Shown here: positions 1 through 6,243 of the stretch, one piece after another | Layout: each line of letters begins with the position of its first letter | Numbering within the stretch: position 1 is the stretch's first letter | NCBI GenBank assembly: GCA_013362725.1 | Contig: JABFVP010000244.1 | Span: forward strand, 1-7,594 | DNA length: 7,594 nucleotides | Reading direction: 5' to 3' | DNA from: Cupriavidus sp. | Lineage (GTDB): Bacteria > Pseudomonadota > Gammaproteobacteria > Burkholderiales > Burkholderiaceae | The notes under the pieces: generated by a model | What the model saw: the letters and a program-made list of their open reading frames with translations, nothing else | Told to the model about the DNA's origin: nothing | Database searches by the model: none | Position numbers and translations under genes: made by a program

Positions 1-10
1 GCTTCATCTC

Positions 11-37
11 CACCAACATCACCAACACCACCAACAG
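11..37. repeat. Three tandem 9-bp CACCAACAN units in the ohr leader
   Basis: CACCAACAT, CACCAACAC and CACCAACAG follow one another without a gap directly upstream of the Ohr start codon. The stretch is almost free of G and T on the plus strand, so an RNA leader here would be unstructured. It occupies the place where a Shine-Dalgarno would be expected, and no purine-rich one is visible. The repeat is in frame with the downstream ATG and contains no stop, but Ohr proteins normally begin where the ATG at 47 lies, so I read it as non-coding leader. Confidence 0.6.
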
Positions 38-46
38 CAACCAGAC

Positions 47-466
47 ATGACCCGTATCGAAAAAGTGCTGTACACCGGCAAGGTCCACATCACCGCGGGC
101 GGCCGCGACGGCGAGGCGCGCAGCGACGACGGCCGCCTCGACCTGCAGCTGTCACGACCAGGATCGCCCGGCGCCGGCACCAACCCCGAGCAATTGCTGG
201 CAGCAGGCTGGTCGGCATGCTTTATCGGCGCGATCGGGCTGGCGGCCGGCAAGCGGCAGGTCAAGCTGCCGTCGGACCTGTCGGTCGATGCCGAGGTCGA
301 CCTGGGCATGGCCGGCGACGCCTACCAGCTGCAGGCCCGGCTCAATGTCAGCATTCCCGGCATCGAGCGCGAGCTGGCGCAGGCGCTGGTCGATACCGCG
401 CACCAGACCTGCCCGTACTCCAAGGCGCTGCGCGGCAACATCCACGTCGAGACCAGGCTGGTCTGA
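47..466 (+). CDS. ohr: Organic hydroperoxide reductase, Ohr subfamily of OsmC/Ohr
   Basis: This 139-residue protein has the full length and both signature cysteines of Ohr: Cys58 in NPEQLLAAGWSACF and Cys122 in AHQTCPYSKA. Arg20 and Glu48 lie where the family's active-site Arg and Glu are expected. Ohr enzymes are cytoplasmic homodimers that reduce organic and lipid hydroperoxides to alcohols through a disulfide between the two cysteines, re-reduced by lipoylated proteins. The opening residues MTRIEKVLYTGK match the usual Ohr N-terminus and fix the start at 47 although no clear Shine-Dalgarno is seen upstream. Ohr genes are often controlled by OhrR; no ohrR gene is in the window and the 46 bp of leader show no obvious OhrR dyad, though the promoter probably lies beyond the left edge. 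The gene ends at a shared terminator facing the SDR gene. Confidence 0.93.
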   Translation: MTRIEKVLYTGKVHITAGGRDGEARSDDGRLDLQLSRPGSPGAGTNPEQLLAAGWSACFIGAIGLAAGKRQVKLPSDLSVDAEVDLGMAGDAYQLQARLNVSIPGIERELAQALVDTAHQTCPYSKALRGNIHVETRLV

Positions 467-473
467 AGCAAGA

Positions 474-498
474 GGGCTGCCTCATCGTGAGGCAGCCC
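474..498. terminator. Hairpin terminator between convergent ohr and SDR genes
   Basis: GGGCTGCCTCA and TGAGGCAGCCC form a perfect 11-bp stem with a TCG loop in the 57-bp gap between two converging stop codons. No T-tract follows on the plus strand (CATCGTGCGG). On the minus strand the stem is followed by TCTTGCTTC, a weak T-rich tail, so it should work better for the SDR transcript. It probably serves both genes. Confidence 0.8.
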
Positions 499-523
499 CA
501 TCGTGCGGTCGCGTGCCGCGTGG

Positions 524-1234
524 TCAATGGCCGGCGCTCTGCCCGCCGTCGACGTGCAGGATCTCGCCGGTCACGAAGGGCGCCGCATCCAGGTACAGCA
601 CGGCGTCGACGATATCGCGCATCTCGCCCATATGGCCCATCGGGTGCAGCGCGCCCAGGGCCGCGTGGGTTTCGGCCGGGTGCATCGGCGACTTGATGAT
701 GCCGGGCGAGACGGCATTGGCGCGGATACCGGTGCGGGCGTATTCGATCGCCAGCGACCGGGTCGCCGCATTGAGGCCGCCCTTGGTCAGCGAGGCCAGC
801 ACCGATGGCACCCCGCTGAGCGCATGATCGACCAGGCTGGTGGTGATGCTGACCACGTGGCCGCTGCGCTGTTTTTCCATCTCGGCGATGGCCAGCTGCG
901 TGATATGGAAGAAACCCGCCAGGTTGATGCCGGTGACCGCCGCATAGTCTTCGTCGGTATAGCTGGTGAACGGCTTGGCAACGAAGATGCCGGCGTTGTT
1001 GACGAGGGTATCGATCCGGCCGAACCTTGCCATGCCCTCGGCGATGACGCGACGTGCGGTGGCCGGGTCGGCCAGGTCTCCGGCGACGGCCAGCAGGTCC
1101 TGGTCGTCGGACCGCCGGATGCTGCGCGCCGTGGCGACGACGCGATCGCCGCGTTCGCGGAAGGCCTTGACCAGTTCCGCGCCTATGCCCTGCGATGCGC
1201 CAGTGATGACGACGACTTTCTGTGCTGCACTCAT
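524..1234 (-). CDS. SDR-family oxidoreductase with an atypical active site
   Basis: The 236-residue protein has the classical short-chain dehydrogenase/reductase layout. The nucleotide-binding TGASQGIG motif is at residues 11-18, NNAG at 79-82, the structural Asn in GINLAG at about 104, a Ser in SITTS at about 133 and the C-terminal PG and TGEILHVDGG motifs. In a classical SDR a Tyr precedes the catalytic Lys by four residues. Here Lys151 is present (ASLTKGG) but position 147 is Ala and no Tyr is nearby, so ordinary SDR proton relay is in doubt. The start at 1234 has a good ribosome binding site (GAGGTG, about 7 nt upstream). Asp42-Asp43-Gln-Asp near the end of strand beta-3 gives no clear cofactor choice, while Arg37 and Arg40-41 would suit NADP(H). 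It is divergent from a LysR-type gene, the usual regulator-target arrangement. Substrate is unknown. Confidence 0.88.
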   Translation of the reverse strand: MSAAQKVVVITGASQGIGAELVKAFRERGDRVVATARSIRRSDDQDLLAVAGDLADPATARRVIAEGMARFGRIDTLVNNAGIFVAKPFTSYTDEDYAAVTGINLAGFFHITQLAIAEMEKQRSGHVVSITTSLVDHALSGVPSVLASLTKGGLNAATRSLAIEYARTGIRANAVSPGIIKSPMHPAETHAALGALHPMGHMGEMRDIVDAVLYLDAAPFVTGEILHVDGGQSAGH

Positions 1235-1300
1235 GTTTTCACCTCGATGTAGGTTGGTCCGGCTAGCGTGCCGATCGGGCCGGCGGCGCCGATGGGTTCC

Positions 1301-1329
1301 AATCTAGAGGTTCGGGGCGGGCTTTCGAA
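1301..1329 (-). promoter_or_regulatory. Weak candidate promoter for the SDR gene
   Basis: On the minus strand TAGATT (1301-1306, four of six to TATAAT) is preceded at 17 bp by TTCGAA (1324-1329, three of six to TTGACA). The poor -35 fits a promoter that needs an activator. The dyad centred at 1358 would be about 64 bp upstream of the expected start near 1294. The assignment rests on pattern only. Confidence 0.3.
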
Positions 1330-1350
1330 GGTGCCGGCCGGACAAACAGT

Positions 1351-1365
1351 TATGCGCGGCGCGTA
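1351..1365. promoter_or_regulatory. Candidate LysR operator: dyad TATGCGC-G-GCGCGTA
   Basis: Six of seven base pairs match around the centre at 1358, and the element is bracketed by an A/T-rich patch (ATTAAT at 1365-1370) in otherwise GC-rich DNA. The predicted transcription starts of the LysR gene (near 1421) and of the SDR gene (near 1294) are both about 64 bp away. That is where LysR-type recognition sites usually sit. It is T-N13-A, not the textbook T-N11-A. Confidence 0.4.
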
Positions 1366-1385
1366 TTAATGCACGGGCGCGTCAG

Positions 1386-1414
1386 TCGACTTCGGCGGGG
1401 CGCGAACCTATGAT
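1386..1414 (+). promoter_or_regulatory. Candidate sigma-70 promoter for the first LysR gene
   Basis: TCGACT (1386-1391, four of six to TTGACA) and TATGAT (1409-1414, five of six to TATAAT) are separated by 17 bp. The predicted start is near 1421, followed at 1422-1437 by a small hairpin (GCCCC, 6-nt loop, GGGGC) and then the ribosome binding site AGGGGGA before the ATG at 1465. Confidence 0.5.
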
Positions 1415-1464
1415 GGCGACTGCCCCGGATAAGGGGCGAGGTCCGTCACCAGCAGGGGGAAGCC

Positions 1465-2376
1465 ATGAAGCGCCAATTCGATGACCTCCAGCTCGGCAGC
1501 ATCGAACTGTTTTGCCTGGCCGCGGAACTGGGCAGCTTTACCGCGGCCGCGGTCGCCGCCGGCGTGACGCCGCCCGCGGTCAGCCGTACCGTGCAGCGGC
1601 TGGAGGAGCGGCTGGGCGTGCGGCTGTTCGTGCGCACCACGCGGCAGATCCGCCTGACCGACGAAGGCCGCCTGTACTTCGAGCAGAGCCGCGCCGCGCT
1701 GGCGCAGCTGGTCGATGCCGAACGGCAGATCGGCGGCCAGCACGCGACGCCGGCCGGGCGGCTGCGCATCAGCCTGCCGACGCCCTATGCCCACTATCGC
1801 GTGTTGCCGGTGCTGCCGGCATTCCGGGCGCGGTACCCGGAGGTACAGATCGATGTGCACATCAGCAACCGCAATGTGGATTTCGCCGATGACACCTATG
1901 ACCTGTGCGTGCGTGGGCGCGCGCCGGATGACTCCAACCTGATCGCGCGCAAGCTCGAGGATGCCGAACTGGTGGTGGTGGCGACGCCCGCCTACCTGCG
2001 GCAAGCCGGCACGCCGCAAACGCCGGAGGATCTGCTGCGGCATGAATGCATCCAGTTCGAGCGCCCCAGCAGCGGACGCAGGATTCCCTGGACCCTCCGG
2101 GTCGACGGCACGGAAACCGATATCGTCACGACCGGCTCGTACACGGCGTCGGAGGATATCCTTGGCGGCGCCACGCTGGTGCGCGCCGGCGCCGGCCTGT
2201 TCCAGACCTATCGCTTCGTGGTGGAACAAGACCTGCGCGACGGCACGCTGGTGGAAGTGCTGCGCGAATACGGCGGCAGCGCGCGCCCGTTCGTGCTGCT
2301 ATACCCGTCCGCGCGTCATGTCACGCGCCGGGTGCGGGTCTTCGTTGACTTCCTGCTCGAAAAATTCTCGGCTTAG
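1465..2376 (+). CDS. LysR-type transcriptional regulator, divergent from SDR
   Basis: The 303-residue protein has the normal LysR length and layout. A winged helix-turn-helix occupies about residues 11-70 (LFCLAAELGSFTAAA, then TPPAVSRTVQRLEERLGVRLF, then RLTDEG), followed by a linker helix and a periplasmic-binding-like effector domain from about residue 95 (GRLRISLPTPYAHYRVLPVL). The sequence style is that of the large CrgA-like group common in beta-proteobacteria. These regulators bind DNA as tetramers and switch a divergent target gene when a small molecule binds the effector domain; the effector cannot be read from sequence. The start at 1465 has a strong ribosome binding site (AGGGGGA). 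Its stop lies only 9 bp from the converging stop of the RidA-like gene, with no hairpin between. The most likely target is the divergent SDR, plus autoregulation. Confidence 0.93.
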   Translation: MKRQFDDLQLGSIELFCLAAELGSFTAAAVAAGVTPPAVSRTVQRLEERLGVRLFVRTTRQIRLTDEGRLYFEQSRAALAQLVDAERQIGGQHATPAGRLRISLPTPYAHYRVLPVLPAFRARYPEVQIDVHISNRNVDFADDTYDLCVRGRAPDDSNLIARKLEDAELVVVATPAYLRQAGTPQTPEDLLRHECIQFERPSSGRRIPWTLRVDGTETDIVTTGSYTASEDILGGATLVRAGAGLFQTYRFVVEQDLRDGTLVEVLREYGGSARPFVLLYPSARHVTRRVRVFVDFLLEKFSA

Positions 2377-2385
2377 CAGGTCCGC

Positions 2386-2850
2386 TCATGCCGGCCGTAC
2401 CTGGGCGATGACCACCAGGATCACAGCCGCGTTGCCCGGCTGCTGGAAGTGCGAAGAGATCGTGCGCGCGTGGCCGGCCTTGTCGCCCAGCACGTCGCGG
2501 AACAGTTCCGACGCCGCGTCGAGCACCGCCGGCTGGGCGAACCATCCGGGCGCGCTGGCAATGTGGCCGTCGACCCGCACGAGGTGGTCGAGCCGTGCAA
2601 AGCCGCCCAGATGCGCGTCGATCTGCGCCAGCACGTTGAGCGCCGCCAGCTCGGCAGCACGCCTGCCTTCGTCGACGCTCAGGTCCTTGCCGACCTGGCC
2701 CTGCCAGATCACCTTGCCGTCCTGCAGCGGCAACTGCCCGGAAATGAACAGCAGGTCGCCGGCCTGGCTGACCGCGGTATAACTGCCCAAGGGTTGAGGC
2801 GGTTGCGGCAGCGCCAGGCCGCGCGCCGCGAGTCGTTGCTGGACAGACAT
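2386..2850 (-). CDS. RidA-like (YjgF/YER057c/UK114) protein, divergent active site
   Basis: The 154-residue product shows the Rid fold signature: GSYTAVSQAGDLLFISGQLPL, ...LNVLAQIDAHLGG..., VRVDGHIASAPGWFAQPAVLDAAS and a C-terminal HAR...PGNAAV segment. RidA proteins are trimers; the archetype hydrolyses reactive enamines/imines using an Arg that holds the substrate carboxylate and a Glu 15 residues later. Arg129 is present. The position 15 residues on is Ile144, so the Glu is lost. No frameshift explains it, because the alignment around Pro138 keeps register. The start at 2850 is preferred: GGGAG lies 5 nt upstream, and the longer frame to 2982 adds residues unlike the family. It is the last gene of the transporter-creatininase operon, 144 bp behind the creatininase gene, which suggests a processing or detoxifying role for that pathway's product. 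Confidence 0.88.
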   Translation of the reverse strand: MSVQQRLAARGLALPQPPQPLGSYTAVSQAGDLLFISGQLPLQDGKVIWQGQVGKDLSVDEGRRAAELAALNVLAQIDAHLGGFARLDHLVRVDGHIASAPGWFAQPAVLDAASELFRDVLGDKAGHARTISSHFQQPGNAAVILVVIAQVRPA

Positions 2851-2994
2851 GATGGCTCCCAATCCAAAGGTGTCGTGGCTCACACGGCAGACTCTATGGG
2901 CTCGCCGGCACGCGATAAAGCCATCGGCGGGAACAGCAATTGATACATGGCGTAACCAGTCCCGGCCGCGGCAGCCATACACGTCGTGGAGACA
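2851..2994 (-). other. 144-bp gap inside the minus-strand operon
   Basis: This is the longest gap within the otherwise close-packed operon. Apart from the RidA ribosome binding site at its low-coordinate end I see no convincing gene. A 22-codon ORF (2880-2948) is open but has no good ribosome binding site. I find no well-formed -35/-10 pair and no strong hairpin, so whether the RidA-like gene has its own promoter is open. Confidence 0.4.
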
Positions 2995-3744
2995 TCACTC
3001 TGGCATCGGTTCGCGGCTGAACGCGTCCAGTTCCTGCACCAGGCTCTGCGCCGCCAGCCGTACCAGCGCGGCGCCTTTCTCGGCCGTTGCCAATCCGGGG
3101 TCCGAGCCGATGCGGCCGTCCGGATAGCGCGCTCGGAAGTCCAGCGCCTCGCGTATCGGGACGCTGGGCGCGATCCGTGGCGCATAGTCGGCATGCTTGC
3201 GCGCATCCGGAAAGGCCCACTGGGTGATCGCGATTTCGGAAGGCGTGGCGTGCGAGCCATGGCCGGTCGGGAACTGGTCGCGCGCCAGCTCGCCCACGCC
3301 AGGCAAGTCCCACCAGTTGCACAGCTTCAGGGCAAAGCCGGCGCGGCGCCTGGCGAAGCTGGCTTCGGCGTAGAGCTCGGAGAAGGCCGCATCGATCGAG
3401 GCAACGTTGCCGCCATGGCCGTTCAGGAACAGCAGCTTCTCGAAGCCATGCCCTGCCAGCGAGCGTACCCAGTCGCCGATCGCGGCGATGAAGGTCGACG
3501 GACGCAGCGAAATCGTCCCGGCGAACGCCAGGTGATGCTGCGCCATGCCGATATTGAAAGTCGGCGCCACCAGGATATCGGCCTGCTGCTCCGCCTCGCC
3601 GGCAATGATTTGCGGGCACAACCAGTCGGTACCGAGCAGCCCGGTCGGGCCATGTTGTTCGTTCGAGCCGATGGGGATCACGATGGTACGGCTGCGGGCC
3701 AGGTATTGCTCGATCTCCGCCCAGGTTGAAAGATGAAGTTGCAC
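2995..3744 (-). CDS. Creatininase-family amidohydrolase
   Basis: The 249-residue protein carries the metal-ligand set of the creatininase family. Glu29 and His31 lie in IPIGSNEQHGP, Asp40 in GTDW, His110 in NGHGGN and Glu170 in HATPSEIA; two Trp residues follow CN at 144-145. Family members are cytoplasmic di-metal (Zn/Mn) enzymes that open cyclic amides such as creatinine or cleave related C-N bonds; some members act in cofactor maturation, such as MftE. The start is GTG at 3744: AAGGAG lies 5 nt upstream and the N-terminus QLHLSTWAEIE fits the family. The frame stays open far upstream through the MFS gene, but that part is antisense noise. It sits 50 bp behind the transporter and 144 bp ahead of the RidA-like gene. 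No creatinase, sarcosine oxidase or mycofactocin gene is in view, so true creatinine use is unsupported and the substrate is best called unknown. Confidence 0.9.
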   Translation of the reverse strand: MQLHLSTWAEIEQYLARSRTIVIPIGSNEQHGPTGLLGTDWLCPQIIAGEAEQQADILVAPTFNIGMAQHHLAFAGTISLRPSTFIAAIGDWVRSLAGHGFEKLLFLNGHGGNVASIDAAFSELYAEASFARRRAGFALKLCNWWDLPGVGELARDQFPTGHGSHATPSEIAITQWAFPDARKHADYAPRIAPSVPIREALDFRARYPDGRIGSDPGLATAEKGAALVRLAAQSLVQELDAFSREPMPE

Positions 3745-3794
3745 GGGAGCTCCTTGGTGAGTGATGGTCGGGGTCACGGCGGCGCGACGCCGCA

Positions 3795-5123
3795 TCAGCG
3801 GCGCGCGGGCAGCTTGTTGCACAGGATGATGACGGCCGCCAGCAGCGGCAGCGCGGCCATCATCAGCATGCCGAGATGGAGGCTGCCGGTCGCGGTCTTG
3901 GTCCAGCCGATGGTGGCCGGTCCCCAGAAGCCGCCCGACAGGCCGATGGTGTTGATCAGCGCAATGCCGCCTGCCGCAGCCGGGCCCTGGATGTATTCGG
4001 CCGGCATGGCCCAGAACACGGTGTAGGCCATCCACAGTCCCATGGTGGCGAGCGTCAGCAGCACCAGCGTCGCCACCAGGTTGCCATCCGCCAGCACCGA
4101 GGCCGCCAGCAGCATGGCTGCCGCCAGTGCCGGCAGCGCGCAGTGCAGGCGCCGCTCGCCCGAGCGGTCGGACTTGCGGCCCATGTAGTACATGCCGAAC
4201 GCGGCCGCCACGTAGGGGATGGCCGCGTACCAGCCGAGCCGCACGGTATCGTCCACGCCCTGCGCCTTGATCATGGTCGGCAGCCAGAAGCTGATGGCGT
4301 AGATCGCCGCGATGATGCAGAAGTAAGCCAGCGCCAGCACATAGACGCGCGGGTCGCGGGCCACGGCGCCAAAGCCATGCTTGTGCGCGGCGACCGGGCC
4401 GAGTTCGGCTTCCAGCAGGCGCCGTTCGGCGTCGCTGAGCCAGCTCGCCTGCGCCGGGCGATCCGGCACCAGCGACAGCGCCAGCATGCCGAGCAGCACG
4501 CACGGCAGGCCTTCGACCAGGAACATCCATTGCCAGCCCGCCAGTCCGCCATGGCCCGCCAGCGCGGTCATCAGCCACGCCGACACCGGCCCGCCGACAA
4601 TGCCGCCGATCGGTCCCGCCAGGAACACGATGGCGATGGCCCGGGCCATGCGTTGCGGCCCGTACCAGCACGACAGGTAATAGATCATGCCGGGCGCGAA
4701 GCCGGCCTCGAACACGCCGAGCAGGAAGCGCAACGCGTAGAAGGTCGGCACGTCCCGCACGAACACCATGCAGGCCGAGGTCAGCCCCCACAGCACCAGG
4801 ATCCGGCTGAAGGTCTTGCGCGCCCCGACCCGCGGCAGCATCAGGTTGCTCGGCAGTTCGAACAGCACATAGCCCACGAAGAAGATCCCTGCGCCCACGC
4901 CGTAGGCCGCGTCGGAAAAGCCCAGGTCGCCTTGCATCTGCAGCTTGGCAAAGCCGACATTGACCCGGTCCAGGTAGGCGAACAGGTAGCAGACCAGCAG
5001 GAACGGCAACAGTCGCCAGTTGATCCGGTTGTAAAGGCTGGAAGCGCCTTCCATGGCGCCTGCGGTAGGGATGGCTAGCATGCTCGCTGTCTCCGGTTTG
5101 ATTGCGGCTCGGCGGGGCTTCAT
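3795..5123 (-). CDS. MFS transporter, anion:cation symporter (ACS) type
   Basis: The 442-residue inner-membrane protein has about 12 hydrophobic segments. The first loop carries YLDRVNVGFA, typical of ACS-family transporters for organic anions (phthalate, tartrate, hexuronate and similar). A charged central loop lies at about residues 220-255 (DRPAQASWLSDAERRLLEAE), and the second half begins near 260. Start choice: ATG at 5123 has GAGGG 5-6 nt upstream; ATG at 5081 with GGAGA about 9 nt upstream would give 428 residues and is a real alternative. The ATG at 5213 adds an atypical N-terminal stretch. It is the first gene of the operon with the creatininase-like and RidA-like genes and is divergent from a LysR-type gene, so it probably imports that pathway's substrate or an anionic precursor. 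The exact solute cannot be read from sequence. Confidence 0.92.
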   Translation of the reverse strand: MKPRRAAIKPETASMLAIPTAGAMEGASSLYNRINWRLLPFLLVCYLFAYLDRVNVGFAKLQMQGDLGFSDAAYGVGAGIFFVGYVLFELPSNLMLPRVGARKTFSRILVLWGLTSACMVFVRDVPTFYALRFLLGVFEAGFAPGMIYYLSCWYGPQRMARAIAIVFLAGPIGGIVGGPVSAWLMTALAGHGGLAGWQWMFLVEGLPCVLLGMLALSLVPDRPAQASWLSDAERRLLEAELGPVAAHKHGFGAVARDPRVYVLALAYFCIIAAIYAISFWLPTMIKAQGVDDTVRLGWYAAIPYVAAAFGMYYMGRKSDRSGERRLHCALPALAAAMLLAASVLADGNLVATLVLLTLATMGLWMAYTVFWAMPAEYIQGPAAAGGIALINTIGLSGGFWGPATIGWTKTATGSLHLGMLMMAALPLLAAVIILCNKLPARR

Positions 5124-5141
5124 TGGAGCCCTCGTGAGCTG

Positions 5142-5170
5142 AATCCTGGCAGCCGGGGCCACGCTGGCAA
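5142..5170 (-). promoter_or_regulatory. Candidate promoter of the transporter operon
   Basis: On the minus strand TTGCCA (5165-5170) matches the -35 consensus at five of six positions, but 17 bp further on only AGGATT (5142-5147) is found, a poor -10. Such a defect would fit activation by the divergent LysR protein. The same CTGGCA hexamer also occurs 18 bp away at 5146-5151. Confidence 0.3.
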
Positions 5171-5226
5171 ACAGCAACTCAGGCCACACTTCGTTCTGTT
5201 CCGGGCAACGCACCGGTCCAGGTGGC

Positions 5227-5241
5227 CCACGCTGCCCGTGG
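5227..5241. promoter_or_regulatory. Candidate operator: CCACG-N5-CGTGG dyad
   Basis: A perfect 5-bp inverted repeat spans 15 bp in the middle of the 184-bp region between the divergent transporter and LysR genes. The size suits a LysR-type dimer site, but the T-N11-A frame is absent and 5-bp dyads are common in DNA this GC-rich. Confidence 0.3.
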
Positions 5242-5263
5242 CAAGCAAGGCGAGGCGCGTTCG

Positions 5264-5275
5264 GGTATCGTTACC
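5264..5275. promoter_or_regulatory. Candidate operator: GGTA-TCGT-TACC dyad
   Basis: Ten of twelve positions are symmetric. It lies 32 bp ahead of the second LysR start codon, and its left part (TATCGT) could act as that gene's -10, so binding here would give autoregulation. No matching -35 is visible 17 bp upstream. Confidence 0.3.
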
Positions 5276-5307
5276 GCTGCGGAAAAACGGCGGAACAGGC
5301 GTTCGAC

Positions 5308-6225
5308 ATGCGAGAGATCAATCAGCAGCGGCTGCGATACTTCCGTGAAGTGCTGGCGCACGGCACCATCCGCGGCGCGGCGGACAGCCTGAACACCTCG
5401 CCCTCGGTGATCACGCGGCAGATCCGGTTGCTGGAGGAAGAACTCGGCGCGCTGCTGTTCGAGCGCGAGCCGCGCGGGTTGCGGCCCACCGCCGCGGCGG
5501 CGCACCTGCTGGAATTCTGGCGCGGCTACCGCTCGCACCAGGAGAAGCTGGAAGACCAGCTGCACGCGCTGCAAGGCTTGCAGCAAGGCGAGGTCAGGCT
5601 GGTCCTGAGCGAGGGCTACGTCGACCTGCTCGTCAACGAAGTGCTGGCACGGTTCTGTGCGCGCTATCCGCGCCTGGATATCCGCATGGACATCCTTGCG
5701 GTCGATGGCGTGCTGGAGGAAGTGGCGGAAAGCCGCGCGCATATCGGGCTGGCCTACAATCCGCCGCCGCACCCGCGCATCGAGTACCGTGCGAGCGCGT
5801 CGCAGCCGGTGGTGCTGCTGGTCAGGCCCGACCACCCGCTGGCGCTGCGCGGCGGCGCGGCCAGCGTCGCCGACCTGCAGGCCTATCCGCTGGCCATGAT
5901 GCCGGCGTCGTTTGGCGTCGGCCATGCCTTGCGCATGGTCGAGTTCGCCGAAAACGTCTCGATCCGCGCGACGCTGGTCAGCAACTCGCTGACGGCGCTG
6001 AAGCAGTTCGTCGCCTACGACCAGTACATGACGCTGATCGGGGAATTCGCCGCGTACCGCGAGATCGCGGCGGGCACGCTGGCGGTGGTGCCGCTGGACC
6101 ATCCCTTGTTTCTGGGCACGCAGGCCCGGCTGCTGGTGAAGGCCGGGCGGCCCCTGCCCGCGGCGGCGCTCGAACTGCTCGACCATATCGGCCGGCATAT
6201 GTCGATGTTCGCGCAGCGGCGCTAG
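5308..6225 (+). CDS. LysR-type regulator of the transporter/creatininase operon
   Basis: The 305-residue protein has a LysR-type winged helix-turn-helix at about residues 6-66 (RLRYFREVLAHGTIRGAAD, then SPSVITRQIRLLEEELGALLF). An effector-binding domain begins near residue 95 (GEVRLVLSEGYVDLLVNEVL) and includes the common LVRPDHPLA segment. The start at 5308 has a modest ribosome binding site (GGAACAGG, 8 nt upstream). It is divergent from the transporter-creatininase-RidA operon across 184 bp, the classic arrangement for a LysR regulator and its target, so I infer that it controls that operon in response to the substrate or an intermediate. Its stop is 18 bp from the stop of the convergent small ORF. 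It is clearly a different subgroup from the first LysR protein in the window, with little identity outside the DNA-binding domain. Confidence 0.93.
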   Translation: MREINQQRLRYFREVLAHGTIRGAADSLNTSPSVITRQIRLLEEELGALLFEREPRGLRPTAAAAHLLEFWRGYRSHQEKLEDQLHALQGLQQGEVRLVLSEGYVDLLVNEVLARFCARYPRLDIRMDILAVDGVLEEVAESRAHIGLAYNPPPHPRIEYRASASQPVVLLVRPDHPLALRGGAASVADLQAYPLAMMPASFGVGHALRMVEFAENVSIRATLVSNSLTALKQFVAYDQYMTLIGEFAAYREIAAGTLAVVPLDHPLFLGTQARLLVKAGRPLPAAALELLDHIGRHMSMFAQRR

Positions 6226-6243
6226 CCGGCAGCGTGCCGCCGC

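Noticed and set aside
1408..2229. 273-codon minus-strand frame opposite the first LysR gene
   Set aside because: Shadow of the LysR coding frame; no family features.
2880..2948. 22-codon ORF in the gap between the creatininase-type and RidA-like genes
   Set aside because: No convincing ribosome binding site and no composition signal.
2851..2982. N-terminal extension of the RidA-like protein by 44 residues
   Set aside because: The added residues do not look like the family, and the internal ATG at 2850 has a proper ribosome binding site.
2995..4791. 598-codon frame extending the creatininase-type gene upstream
   Set aside because: The upstream 349 codons overlap the MFS gene in another frame and are low-complexity; the GTG at 3744 has a strong ribosome binding site and the family N-terminus.
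3876..5078. 400-codon open frame on the plus strand opposite the MFS gene
   Set aside because: It is antisense to a clear transporter and its composition (runs of Arg, His, Gln, Gly) is typical of the reverse frame of GC-rich coding DNA.
5124..5213. MFS start at 5213
   Set aside because: It would cover most of the promoter region and add an N-terminus unlike ACS transporters; starts at 5123 or 5081 have better ribosome binding sites.
5179..6198. 339-codon minus-strand frame opposite the second LysR gene
   Set aside because: Shadow frame, rich in Arg and Gln, crossing the divergent promoter region.
6227..6239. CGGCA-GCG-TGCCG hairpin between the second LysR gene and the small ORF
   Set aside because: A 5-bp stem without a T-tract is too weak to call a terminator in DNA this GC-rich.
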